Of a stretch of DNA of 64,000 bases, positions 25,801-36,546 are shown in pieces. The DNA lies in contig CM082576.2 of the NCBI GenBank assembly GCA_040954595.2, positions 4,960,001-5,024,000 on the forward strand, in the 5' to 3' direction. The first letter of the stretch is position 1. Each line of letters begins with the position of its first letter. Source of the DNA: Balanoglossus misakiensis. Its lineage: Eukaryota > Hemichordata. The notes beneath the pieces were generated by a model. That model saw nothing but the letters and a program-made list of their open reading frames with translations, did no database searches and was not told the origin of the DNA. The position numbers and the translations under genes are program-made.

Positions 25801-28800
25801 AGTGATTGATTCGCAACACACTCAGCTGAAACTGACAGTAATTTGTAGTGTGTTTTGCCTGAGTTTTTCCCCCAAGAAGTCACCCCCCAACCCTCCCGTA
25901 GAAATATGCATGTGATGTGTGTGTTATGCCAACCCCTCCACCGGAGGCAAACCTGATGTGTGTCAGTGGAGCCGAGACATTTACATATCACCTCAGCTGG
26001 TGAAGTATGTAACGAGTACATGATCTCCCTAGAGATGCATTCCCTTCTTAGCCGTTTCTGGCCTTCCACACCACGGCCAATACATCACACAATTACACCA
26101 ATTGGGATCAACAGAGGGAAAATTTGATTTGCTTGTTTTTTGTTGGGCAGCCAGGCTGATCTGATGAATTGGTTTCTGACACTGTGCTTGCACCAACCCA
26201 ATTGGCCTATCCCATAATTGCTCACAATTGACACCGCGATGGCTTTAACAGACAGACCAGCTGGTGGTACAACCAGTGCTCTCAGTCTGAGACGCTGTAA
26301 ACAATAGTTCTCCCAACTTCGATTGTGTTTAATACATGCAAATCCGGGCTATCAGTGTCATTTTGTAGTCTGGTCTTTTTGCCGAAATTGTTCAGACAGA
26401 AATCAGAAACCCCATTGGAGTCATATCATTTGCATGGTAGGCGGAGAGGGGATCATATGAGGCTTTCAGTTGCACATGAATGCTGCTTTAAAGCCTTGAG
26501 GCGAATTCCCCTATGTCATGTACCAGACCTTGTCACCTGTTTGCGATTATCAGTTTCTTAAACACGTCTGTTTTGTCTCACAGTATCCCAGTGAAGCTAA
26601 TTATAGTAATCATCAGAGACTTTTTGGTCTTTTGACTGGAGGGTCTCTGTGTCTGAAATTAATCATTCAGATTCATTCGGACTTGAATTTATTGAATTGG
26701 ATATGGCTAGGTTCAGTCAGAAAAACAAGAATGGCAAACTTGCGTGGTCTCTGGAATTAAATTCACCTGGAGTGCGCTTGTTCCTCAAGTGTTATGAGAA
26801 AAACACAATTTTGAAAGACCAGTGAAGTGCCAACCAATGTAAAATATGCATACCAAAAATTTTCCCTGGGGGGTTTGGTGGGTAGAAGAGAGACAAAAGT
26901 CATATTACTGGCAAAGAATCAAGCAGATTGTGCATTTTATATATAAGTACCATAGATAATTTTCCAGGAAGTGAAATTTTTGTCTTTTTTGTCTTCAGAT
27001 TTTCTTCATACGGAGCACAAGAAAAGGAGAACCAGAGTTTGTGTGTGCCAATGGACAAAGATGTGAAATAACACCAACTACAAGGCTTCTGTGTCAGGCC
27101 TGTCGATTCAGAAAATGTATCGCTGTTGGCATGTGCAGGAAAGGTGAGAATAGTCTAGCCGTTTTTGGGCGATGACTGAATATATTTCTTTGTCATTTCA
27201 AATTCTTAAAATATCAGCCATTATATAGGTAATCACTTTATCAGAGGTGTCAAGAAAGCTATTGACAGTTATGTTTAAATAAGATTGCTTATCAAATGTA
27301 CAGCTTAGATCTTGTATATCAGGGAGTGAGCCAGAGGTTTTCACATTGGTTGAAGCATCTGTGCACCTGGTTTGGCAAAAAAGGTGACCAATCAGAGAAA
27401 CATGTACTACTCTTTCACTTTACACTCTACAGGTTTGCAACAGTAACTTTACTAAAGAACACATGGCTAAACAGTGGTTTTCTGGCATGTAGCTTATGCT
27501 CATGTATGTCAAATGTATATTAACAGGAGTGTTTAATTTTTTTACCCATCAGAAAAAACACCCCGAAGACCTACACCAGACCAGATCCTTTGTCGTGTGT
27601 GTTTAGATGTATCATCTGGGATCCATTTTGGTGTATACACCTGTGAAGGCTGTAAGGTGAGCAAATAGGGACGGCAATACCCAATAGAATCAGTAAACTT
27701 GGGATCTAATAAAAAACTGGTCAATTCTTTGATTTCTTTCTAAGTTTTGACAAAACCTGCTGGTCTCATTTTAGTAACTTTGTTTTTTGTTTCAAGGCCC
27801 TTCACTGGTGTCAGAATAAACTGTAACAGTGTTACACATAATAATAAGTAAATAGGTAAATATGTGAAGAAAGAAGAAACCATAATATTTTAAACAAATG
27901 TGACTTTTCTTTTTTGTTTCTACAGGGTTTCTTTCGGCGCAGTTCCAATTCCGGGGATCATGTGAATTATAAATGCCAAGGCAACCGAGACTGTGAAATA
28001 ACACCGACCACTCGCAATCTCTGTCGATATTGTCGATACCACAAATGTCTTGCCGAAGGAATGTCTCGCGATAGTAAGACATCTAACTCTATGAGTAATT
28101 ATTAATTTTTTATTAGTTCCTTCTTTTTTTCTGACTTTATTTTATTTGTGCATGTGTGTATGCCACTGTTTTAGTTTGTGATGTTAAAACTATAACACAG
28201 CTTGATACTAATGATCTTGTTCCTAATTATGCTTGAGTTTTTCATATGTTTCAGCTTATGGCTGTCTCTCTACTCTTAGTTTTTCTTTGTACAGGTATAG
28301 TCTTGTAGTTTTATAAGTGATGATTTTAGCGGAAGAAGGGAAAAAATACATGCCCTTGTAGTGTGTGTGATGGGTTTGAACAGAACTGAAAGAGAGAGAG
28401 TATTTATTAAATGTATCACTCAAGTCCTAAAATGCTGAAATATTGTTCCACTTTAATGTGATGTAACTTTTTTTGTGAAGTAATCATTGGAATTTTCACC
28501 TATACAATTTTGGCCATTCTCTCAAGCATCCATTCCATCTCACCTTGACCTCATGGCTCAAATGCTTCAAATTGTTTTGACCACAAATGACAACACTGGG
28601 AAGGTCATTTGGGGTCATCAGGCCTTATCTTTGTACAGAAAAAAAAATGTGGGATTCTCATATCTCAAACATGCTGTTTACAATGCAATCTCAAAAAAAT
28701 TTGATTTTGTGATATGAATGTTGATATTATTGGCGCACCCCAAACCTCAGACAGGTTGGCACTTTTGTAGTTATACCGGTATTGTGAATACGGTTTTGCC

Positions 28801-31800
28801 ACCAGTTGTAATTTGGTTGAAATAGACAAGTTATAGATAAAACGAATAGGAAGAATACATAACTAGTAAGATATGTAGAAATACAAATTTACTGTAATTC
28901 CCAGGGATTCAAGTGCCTGCGTTTAGGGCGTCAAATGCAATCCCACTTTCTCCTGTCACTTCCCATGCAAATCCATTTCCTGGTATCCATTTCACATTTG
29001 GACTAAGGGTGAAATTCCTGCCGTCATAATTGTTGATCAAATTCACGAAAGCAAATACGTTCAAAAGGGACTCATTTCAGTTCATTAATTCACACAGCTA
29101 TTGGGACTTTTTTCCTGCATCCACCTCTGCATGACTTATTATTTTTGTCTCACACAATAATCAACTAACTTTGCAAGTTACATTCCTAAAAAAGCGCCTC
29201 ACATATTACCATATCTTGTTCGATTTCCAAGAAATCCAACTTGGACGTCACCACAAAGATGGCAAGGATGACAAGAACGAACATTCCGCCTTTCACGGTG
29301 TTTCAATGTCATCTGCAGAAAATGACAGTAAGTTTATAAAAGTCATATCAAATATTTATCTTTAATGTATAAGAAGGTGTTTTCAACCAGCTAACTACCG
29401 TATAGCCCTTATCTGCATCATTGGACAGTAGCCATTCTATATGGTCAGAATTATGTCATAGTACAGTACTGGTACTGGGAATAGTGTTTTCTGAGAATCC
29501 CATGACTAATTTGAGAAGATTACCATTCTGACAGTAGAGTTTATTCTATTGGCAATCATTGAGTTGATTAATCAGTTTGTTAAACTCTCAAAACTGTTGA
29601 CGTCATGGCTTTACCTGCTATCTGTTGGTGATATTAACTATCAGTTGGACAGCGTACCTGTCAGCACCCAAAACTTGACCTGTTCACCCCCAAATCCCTG
29701 TGGTGTGACCTATCTGACCATTGTCAACAATGGGAACATTGTCCAGGATAGGGGGATTCTTCAGTGATGAGGGTGTCTAGGTATTTAACGGTGGTGCAAA
29801 TGTTAGCCTATCAATTAAACATCCTGGCCACCAACTATGAGATGTACAACCATGGTTCTCCACAAGTGGACACAGTTATATTTATGTAACATCTGCCCCA
29901 CAACAGGAAATAACAAAAATGAGACGAAAAATCCATTGAGATATAAAATGGTTAAATAAATTTCACCAGTACATTTAATGACATATATCAAAATAAAGCC
30001 TTACAAAAAGATAAGTTAAAGTTTGAATTTTTTTTTGCAATCAACGGTTGTTAACATCTTAGAAAATGCTAATATGGACAGTTAGCATTCTGTTCTTGTC
30101 TTTTGTCTTGCCAGGTTCAAAATTGGCCACTGTGCGTGGAGGTTCATCCATAAAGACAGAGCAATCCTCCAACGAGAGCTACCAGTATGACACAACCACT
30201 CAGTTTTGGGTCAACAAAGAAGGAACGCCGGAAATCTCTGCTGTCTCGGCCAACTTCCAAGAGCTGGAAATCAAGCAGGATAGCAACCTGTCGCCGCCAC
30301 ACGCAGCAGCCAACGGATACCAAGACCCGCAGCATGACGGCGGTAGCTATGGTGACAGCGGCAAGTTTTATCCAGCGGAGTCGGGCGAGCACCTGATCTC
30401 TCAGCAAGCGGACGACATGAACCAATACTACAACGAACAGATGCACAATCTGCCGCCGGAGATGGAAGTCAGTGGATTCACCGGAGGCAGCAACTTGGTG
30501 GCCATTCAGAAGATAATCGACTCCGAAGACTATCCGACCGATCTGAATGTTGCATCGTCGTCGTATACAAGCAGTGGTGCCACGCAACACAAACCGACGT
30601 GCACCCTTGATTTGCAGAGCTGCTCCCCACCGATCACCCAGAGCAACTACTACATGATGCAGTCGGAAGGCAAAAGCAAGGCGCAAAAGACCGAACCAAA
30701 GTACACCAATGCCCCTGCGACCGAAAATCAGCTGCCCACCCAGTACAACACAGCGTACTTGGTGAACTTGGAGAAGGAGTACCCAAGAAACACGGCCGAG
30801 GCCCAGTACCAGATTTCCCCAACCTGTATGATGTCCAGCCCAGGTCAACAGCATTCCACGGGTGAGATGTATCACGGCAGCACAGGCAGCGAGAATCCGC
30901 AAGGTTACTCAGTACTCAAGGAGGAAGTGTTCCCCACGTCGAGAAACGAGCAATGCCAGTTGCAATCCAACCCTGTCAAGAGCCCAAGAACCAACGTCAT
31001 AAAGTACGCCAATGAGCACCACCATATGAAGACTGAGCCTCCAGGGCCCAGCGGCTACCAAATGCCGGAGGTCTCCAGACAAAATGTCTACCTTCCCCCG
31101 GGCAACAGCTGCTGCACGGGGACAGCTCACATCCGACCCAAAACCCAAGACCAGTATTTCCAACCCACCACCATGGCACCTGTCACTTCTCACATAACTC
31201 CGCACAAAAATCCAGAGCCTTACTACCCGCCAGCGTTCGAGCCCATACCGGAAATCTCTCTGGGCGAGGAACTCCACCAGCACGTTCCGCCGGCCACGAA
31301 ACAAGATGTCATCGAATGCTGGAGTTACTGCCCCAATTCGCATTGCCAAACCAACACAGTGAGCGTCACTTACCCGACGTTCGCCACAAGGGCCATGAAT
31401 CATCGCCCCGAGAGTTCCTTGGACTGTAAGGGCAACCAGAGTGTTTCCCACGCGCAGCTCAGCCAAGACGTGAAACCAGTACGCCCTGTGTTCCCCGAGC
31501 TTGAACTCTACGCCCAAGGTATGAACAGTGCAGGTTTGGGCGCGTCGACGAACCACGGGGGTCCGAGGCACCACCACCAGCCTGCAGGGAGGGTGCACAA
31601 AGATAGCATGACGTGTTCACATAGGCACCAAAACTATGGTGAACCTCAGGACATTAACCCCCCTCTCAAGAATGTGCAGCACGAAGACACAGGCCTGGAA
31701 GGGTTCCAAGAATTCTGGGAGAGAGTAGCGCGGGACCTGTTGGACGAACCCAAGACAAGCTGTCCACACGACGGCACCTTGAAGACGCAGTCCTCGAGTG

Positions 31801-34800
31801 CAAACAACTCCGAAGCAGACCGGCCCGCCAGGCAAGATCTGGACCTCATCGGAAACAAGTGCGTTCAAACTCCCCACAAAAACTTTTTGAAAAAGCAGTA
31901 CCCCAGCACTCAGCCGGCCTTCGCGGTGCCCATCATCACATATCCCAATGTTGTGAGTTCCAAATCAATGAAGAGGGAACATCCAGATAATGCAAGTGAG
32001 GTGCCACCGGCCAAGACTCTCAATGTTACCCCAGAACAGATGAGAAGATACATCAAAGAGGCCTACAATTGCATGCATCAAGCCATGACTGCATATTGTG
32101 ACTCAGAGGAACACTGCAAGGCATCAGAAGAGGTAGGAGGAAATTATTAATAAGTGTTTATGTTTATTGAACTTTGTGAATTTTTTCTGAGGAATATACT
32201 TTTCAGTCAAAAATCTTTCTTGCACAACTGCATGATGCTCGCCTAGTACAGTACAGTACAGTACAGTACAGTACAGTGCAGTGCAGTGCAGTACAGTGCA
32301 GTGCAGTGCAGTGCAGTGCAGTACAGTACAGTACAGTACAGTGCAGTTTTTCATAACAATTTGGATCATCTTATCACACTAGGCAATATTTAAATAGGGT
32401 TCAGATTTGAAAATTTTGTATTCTGAACAATGTGCCATATTTCTGACTTTAGTTGTGTAGATCAGGTCAGCCTGTTGGGCCGGCATGGGAGATGGTGAAG
32501 GAACGTGTAATCTGCCAAGATTCATCAGTGGTCAAGTTTGTCAAGAAAGTACCTGGTAGGTTGAAATCTATCATCTGTAATTTCGGGTGTTGTGCTGAAA
32601 ATCAAACAATATTCAATTGGCCCAAAAATCAAAGAATAATCTGTCCTTGAGATTTTGTTCTGATACTTTTCAACAAGTATGGAAATCAACAGGCTCATGA
32701 ATGGTAAGATTAATTTATTTCTGAGGACAGGTGTAAATTATGACCGGCATTTTCAAGATTTCCTCTGTTTCATATACAATTGTACAGCTAGGCTTAATTT
32801 TGTGTATGAATAGTATTTTTTTTACATGTACATGTAGTTGTTACCTTTGAAATATACATCTGTATTTCAATTGTTTATTTCCAAAATTATTTCTAAAAAA
32901 TACAAATACTGACAAAGAATCAAGGGAAAAAATATTATCCATTTGTGACAGATTGTATATGAAAAAAGAGAGTAAAAATTCGCTTTCTGCATGTGTTGTG
33001 TAGGACAGTGTGTCACTAGGGCAGGTACACAGCTATGAACTGTCCTTGAACTCTTTCCAGTACATGTAGTTGTAGCCACGCTAAATGAAACATCCATACC
33101 AGTGTGTGTAGCTTTAGCCGAGAAATGATGATGAGCCACTATGTTGTTGATCTCACTCAGTTTCTCTAATTAACTTAGATAATTATTATTTATTGAATAT
33201 GATTAAGTTTTAGCTTAATTGCTTTTGTGTGCCTTGAAATTCATTCGATCTACATGTATATTGAAAATTTGGATAATTGTTCAGTATAAAAATTGTTTTG
33301 TCTGAATGTGGAATATTTTTTATAACGTGTCAAAAGCACCAATGAGATATACCCCATACTTAATTTTTGGTCAATTTGAGATGTTCATCCTTCAGATGTA
33401 ATTTCATCCTTCAATTGAATTTGACCTAACAGTTATTTCCTGGGAGGACAACCATGTGTCTGATTCTGAACTACAGCTTGAAGTATGAAGGAATGATGTT
33501 GTGTTTCATATAACTACAGTGGCAGTTCTGATCCTGTTTTTTTTTATTATATTGGTATTATCGTAGCCAAACACAAATGCAGTTGCTATATTGTTTATTG
33601 CAGCCGCTACTCTAAAAATAAAAGCTCCTATTTGGATATACCACAGGATGATCTATGAGGGGACTAGTTGATTTCTTCGGTTCAAGGCCAGTTCATACAA
33701 CCGTGTACTTTACCCTACAAAGTGTCACGCTACCCTAGTGAGATTTTCTTGAGGCTGAATGACTTACAACTTCCTATTCTTGCAAAAGAGACACGTGTTA
33801 AGAGACTTTCACTATCAATCGCATTTTTGGTATTTTTTGAATTTTTCTCATTCCACTTCAGATAAATAGGACCCGCTCTTTTATTTTCACACACACACAC
33901 CCCCACCACCACCAAAGTATGATACAGACCTTATGTTTATGTGGGCAAGGTTGGACCCCTGCACTTAGAAATAGGGGTGATAAGGTTTAACAAGTGTAAT
34001 CGTTAAGAAAGCTGCGAATAGAACTCAGAAAAAAAGCAAAAGTTTGTGATGATCCTGTACATGGAAGAGTTGAGTGAATTCTTGTTGCAGGGTTATACAG
34101 AGTTTAGATTTGATAATTTCGAAACGGGGCCTTCGTTTCCTAGCAAGAATAGGTGTTGTAAATTTTACACATGTTGACATATGTATAAGTACAACATCAT
34201 AAATAGTTGATTTCAAGCCAGATAGTCCGGGCATCAGTGAAATTCTGTCCTGTTCCCCAGATGTGTGACCTGATAAGGTGAAGGATATATGCCACGGTGA
34301 AAAGTGGTACAAATTTGTACTTTTTGTACAATTGTCTGTTAATAAATGCCATTTCAAGGCACACAGGTAATTGTTATAAAATAACCACTTTATGGAATCT
34401 TGTAAAGTTTTTGAACTGAGTACTTTCAGCACCATTTCATCAAACAAGTGCTTTTGATTCTGTGTTTCTAGGTTTTCGTGACCTGATTATGGGTGACCAG
34501 ATCATGCTGGTAAAGAACAGTGCTTTTGCTGGACAGGCTCCATACATGTCGCACCACAACGACATCTACACCTGGTTCGTCAAGACGGTGCTGGAAATGA
34601 AAGGCTTGAAGGCCGTCGTCAGTTACTTCAAAGAGATCCTCCAGGGCTTCGTCATGGATTTCCAAAAACTCAACTTGAATCAAGAGCAGCTGGGGCTGTA
34701 CACAGCCGTGGTGGTCACCAACCCTAGTGAGTATATAGACAACCCCTGTTTTCTGCTGTGTTTTGGTTTAGTCCTGTAGTCTTCAATGGTGTGGTTGGAA

Positions 34801-36334
34801 CCACATGTGGTTGGAAAGGGGTGAAAGGGTTTTATTTAAGTATGTTGCTCACTTTCACTGTCTACGTGCGCATGCGAGTGCACACACACACACACACACA
34901 CACACTTACAAACTCACTCATTCAGATCAACATCAATGTATTGCTGTCAGAGTAAATGGGCAAAAGAGTACATAGTAACACACAGCTGATGGGAAAGTAC
35001 ACGAGTTGCACGCCTTCACTTTGATAAATGAGACCTTGAAACATTCTATTAAGGGGTGCAGCTTTAAGCGCACTCTGCGGGTACAAGGACGACTGGATGC
35101 ATGCATCATCCTTCTACCAGTGTTTTCACTGAATGCACTAGAACTCCCACTACAGTATTTCGTCTTCATCAAAAATATTAATGAATATCCTTCAAATGAA
35201 CAACTGTCTTGTAACTGTCTGGTGATGTGTTTAAAACCCCTGACATCCACAGATGTAATTTTAAACACAAAAATTCTGTTTACCATCAATGCCAACAGAT
35301 GCACATCACCTGTGAATTTCTTACTCATAGCCATTAAGCGTCTTGTACCCATATACAAGGTGGCCTGCATGCATTCTAACATGTTTATATCCATTCTATA
35401 AATAATTATTATTAGGCGATTCATGTATGTACCACACATGTGGATATGTTTGCTGTGAAGAAATGGTCAACTTTCATAGAGAATGATGGTCATATTTGGG
35501 AATACTTCACAATCCCCCCCAAAATTCTCAGTTGTATATATTAATTGTTCTTTTATTCTGATGCTGAATCTGTCTTTTGATTTTTTCTTTTCCTGTACAG
35601 ATGCTCCACAATTAGCAGACAGGGAGTCTGTTGCCAAATTAAATCAAGTGATCAGTGAGGCCTTGAAAACTTCTATCAAAGGTAGGCATGCAGTCATTTC
35701 CATTCAGGACAAGGTCATTATACGATTAGTATTCCAAGCCATGCATGAGAATCATCAGTTCTGATATAAAAACAGCGAGTGTATGTTCTCTACATCTGTC
35801 CTGTAAACATTGAATGAATTGCCCGCATGTGCTTGTCCTTGTCTTACTTTATATGTACACGTGGCCTGCTTTCCTGTCAGTATTTGATTAATATGTCAGG
35901 CAAACGTTTACTTTTAATAGTTTCATTTGAGAATTGCAATTATATTCTGCAATTTTTTTTTAATTGGTGTAATGTTTTAGAATATGTGTTGAATTTGTTT
36001 GTACATTCCAAAGTTCATTATTTGTCCTAGTTGTTGTGTGTATACTGCACATAGAAGTTTTAATTATGGAGACTTCTAAATTAAAATTCAGTTTTCAAAG
36101 AACCAATGATCGAGTTGGGTATTGTTGGTTTGTATTTTCTTTACTCTTAATCAACATTTTTCCTTTTGTTTATATTTTGCAGAATCTGGGAGAAGTATGG
36201 AACTGTACAACACTCTCCTTGATTTCTTGCCGGAACTCAGTCGAATGAATAAAGTTCTCAAGAATGGATTTCGAACTGGTCAGCCGTCAGTGAATTTTGA
36301 GATACCAGCTCTGTCAGCAGAGCTCTATTACTAA
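19709..36334 (+). CDS. Nuclear receptor with two tandem DNA-binding domains (2DBD-NR), whole gene span, 10 coding exons
   Basis: A ligand-type transcription factor of the nuclear receptor superfamily. Joining exons 19709-19852, 26999-27143, 27553-27656, 27926-28073, 29232-29327, 30115-32132, 32453-32555, 34472-34726, 35601-35681 and 36183-36334 gives 3246 nt, an unbroken frame of 1081 residues plus stop, all with GT-AG introns. DBD1 has zinc cysteines 27, 30, 44, 47, 64, 70, 80, 83 and P-box CEACK. DBD2 has cysteines 110, 113, 127, 130, 148, 154, 164, 167 and P-box CEGCK. A very long polar hinge (about 181-850) leads to a ligand-binding domain (about 851-1081) with the family signature F914-L932 ([19 protein letters not shown]) and an AF-2-like end, [13 protein letters not shown] in DBD1 followed by CEGCK in DBD2 is the hallmark of the 2DBD-NR family described in flatworms, molluscs and Daphnia. 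The start ATG sits in a good context, but the frame stays open to the acceptor at 19664, so a longer N-terminus is possible. Confidence 0.93.
19853..26998 (+). other. Intron 1 of the 2DBD-NR gene (7146 bp)
   Basis: GTAAGC donor to TTCAG acceptor, interrupting DBD1 exactly after CEACK. No exon or gene recognised inside; contains the G17 run. Confidence 0.85.
25047..25063 (+). repeat. Poly(G) run, 17 bases
   Basis: Seventeen consecutive G in the long first intron of the nuclear receptor gene. Confidence 0.95.
26999..27143 (+). CDS. 2DBD-NR exon 2: second zinc finger of DBD1
   Basis: Acceptor tttgtcttcag ends at 26998; donor GTGAGA begins at 27144, phase 1. It encodes [16 protein letters not shown] and onward with C64-x5-C70-x9-C80-x2-C83 and the usual CRFRKC...VGM end of a receptor DBD. 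The stretch between C47 and C64 is 16 residues, one more than the usual 15, and the normally basic FFRR is FFIR. The 7146 bp intron before it is the longest in the gene. Confidence 0.92.
27553..27656 (+). CDS. 2DBD-NR exon 3: inter-DBD linker and first zinc finger of DBD2
   Basis: Acceptor tttacccatcag, phase 1 in; donor AAG|GTGAGC at 27657, phase 0 out. It encodes residues 97-131: [13 protein letters not shown], then C110-x2-C113-x13-C127-x2-C130 and P-box CEGCK. Only about 16 residues separate the end of DBD1 from the first cysteine of DBD2. Confidence 0.93.
27926..28073 (+). CDS. 2DBD-NR exon 4: second zinc finger of DBD2
   Basis: Acceptor tttgtttctacag, phase 0 in; donor GTAAGA at 28074, phase 1 out. 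It starts with the canonical GFFRRS and has C148-x5-C154-x9-C164-x2-C167, ending [14 protein letters not shown]. It shares the string CEITPTTR with DBD1 exon 2. Confidence 0.94.
28540..28617 (+). promoter_or_regulatory. Cluster of nuclear-receptor half-sites in 2DBD-NR intron 4
   Basis: TCACCTTGACCT at 28540-28551 reads AGGTCA-AGGTGA (DR0) on the minus strand, and AGGTCA-TTTG-GGGTCA at 28602-28617 is a DR4 with one mismatch. Several half-sites within 80 bp of an intron of a receptor gene could form an internal enhancer; this is inference. Confidence 0.25.
29232..29327 (+). CDS. 2DBD-NR exon 5: DBD2 C-terminal extension and start of hinge
   Basis: Acceptor gatttccaag ends at 29231; donor GTAAGT at 29328; phase 1 in and out. 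It encodes [16 protein letters not shown] and a short tail. The -LGR- position matches the basic C-terminal extension that follows GMSR in most nuclear receptors. The acceptor pyrimidine tract is mediocre, so the exact 5' edge is slightly uncertain, but it keeps the frame. Confidence 0.82.
30115..32132 (+). CDS. 2DBD-NR exon 6: giant hinge exon and helix 1 of the ligand-binding domain
   Basis: Acceptor ttgtcttgccag ends at 30114 (phase 1); donor GAG|GTAGGA at 32133 (phase 0). The 2018 bp exon encodes residues 213-885, polar and rich in S, P, Q, N, H and Y with no recognised fold, so probably disordered. Short features seen: SUMO-consensus lysines K226 (IKTE), K266 (IKQD), K481 (LKEE) and K518 (MKTE); a possible amphipathic helix at 740-757 ([18 protein letters not shown]); and from about 851 [14 protein letters not shown], which looks like the start of the LBD. 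GC is clearly higher than in the flanking introns. Long antisense ORFs here are shadows. Confidence 0.9.
32245..32346 (+). repeat. Pentanucleotide repeat (CAGTA/CAGTG)n in 2DBD-NR intron 6
   Basis: About 20 tandem 5 bp units alternating between CAGTA and CAGTG in blocks, occupying a third of the 320 bp intron between exons 6 and 7. Confidence 0.97.
32453..32555 (+). CDS. 2DBD-NR exon 7: ligand-binding domain, helix 3 region
   Basis: Acceptor tctgactttag, phase 0 in; donor GTAGGT at 32556, phase 1 out. It encodes residues 886-919 plus one base, ending VVKFVKKVP, the first half of the nuclear receptor LBD signature that continues directly in the next exon. Confidence 0.9.
34472..34726 (+). CDS. 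2DBD-NR exon 8: ligand-binding domain core
   Basis: Acceptor tgtgtttctag, phase 1 in; donor GTGAGT at 34727, phase 1 out. It begins [19 protein letters not shown], the second half of the LBD signature, and ends [12 protein letters not shown], the conserved helix 8 region (compare the LLNP consensus of other receptors). Confidence 0.94.
34880..34905 (+). repeat. (CA)12 microsatellite in 2DBD-NR intron 8
   Basis: Uninterrupted CA dinucleotides shortly after the exon 8 donor. Confidence 0.95.
35601..35681 (+). CDS. 2DBD-NR exon 9: ligand-binding domain, helices 8-10
   Basis: Acceptor tcctgtacag, phase 1 in; donor GTAGGC at 35682, phase 1 out. It encodes [20 protein letters not shown] and a following LKTSIK, the position of the V..L...(I/L).EAL helix of other receptors. 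Confidence 0.92.
36183..36334 (+). CDS. 2DBD-NR exon 10: LBD helices 10-12, stop codon
   Basis: Acceptor tatattttgcag, phase 1 in; stop TAA at 36332-36334. It encodes the helix 10 segment [18 protein letters not shown] and ends [17 protein letters not shown] fits the AF-2 pattern of two hydrophobics, a spacer, Glu and a hydrophobic, so coactivator-dependent activation is plausible. The protein ends two residues after this core. Confidence 0.92.
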
Positions 36335-36546
36335 AGAGCTGTGCGTGTTATTTTTTCAACTGCAGTCCAAAATCTGGCATCTGCTTTTTCAAACTTTCTT
36401 AAAAGCTATAGGGAAAAAATGAACTTCAAGATATCTGTAAAGATTGCTATCAACAATGACCCAGTCAAGTATAGTGTTTATTTTTAACACGAGAGCTGTA
36501 CTTGTGACCAGTTTTAGAGACATACATGTAGCTGTCAAAGTGAATG

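Noticed and set aside
30144-31598. Two long minus-strand ORFs (252 and 229 codons)
   Set aside because: They are antisense shadows of the nuclear receptor hinge exon, whose + strand frame joins DBD and LBD exons in phase; their composition (V, L, R, W rich) is that of a mirror frame.
32245-32346. Possible CRISPR-like or coding repeat
   Set aside because: A contiguous 5 bp tandem repeat without spacers in an animal intron; simple satellite.
34025-34447. 140-codon minus-strand ORF
   Set aside because: Inside intron 7, antisense, no domain or splice support.
34933-35439. 168-codon minus-strand ORF overlapping a 131-codon + strand ORF
   Set aside because: Both lie wholly in intron 8, have AT-driven composition and no recognisable motif; probably chance.
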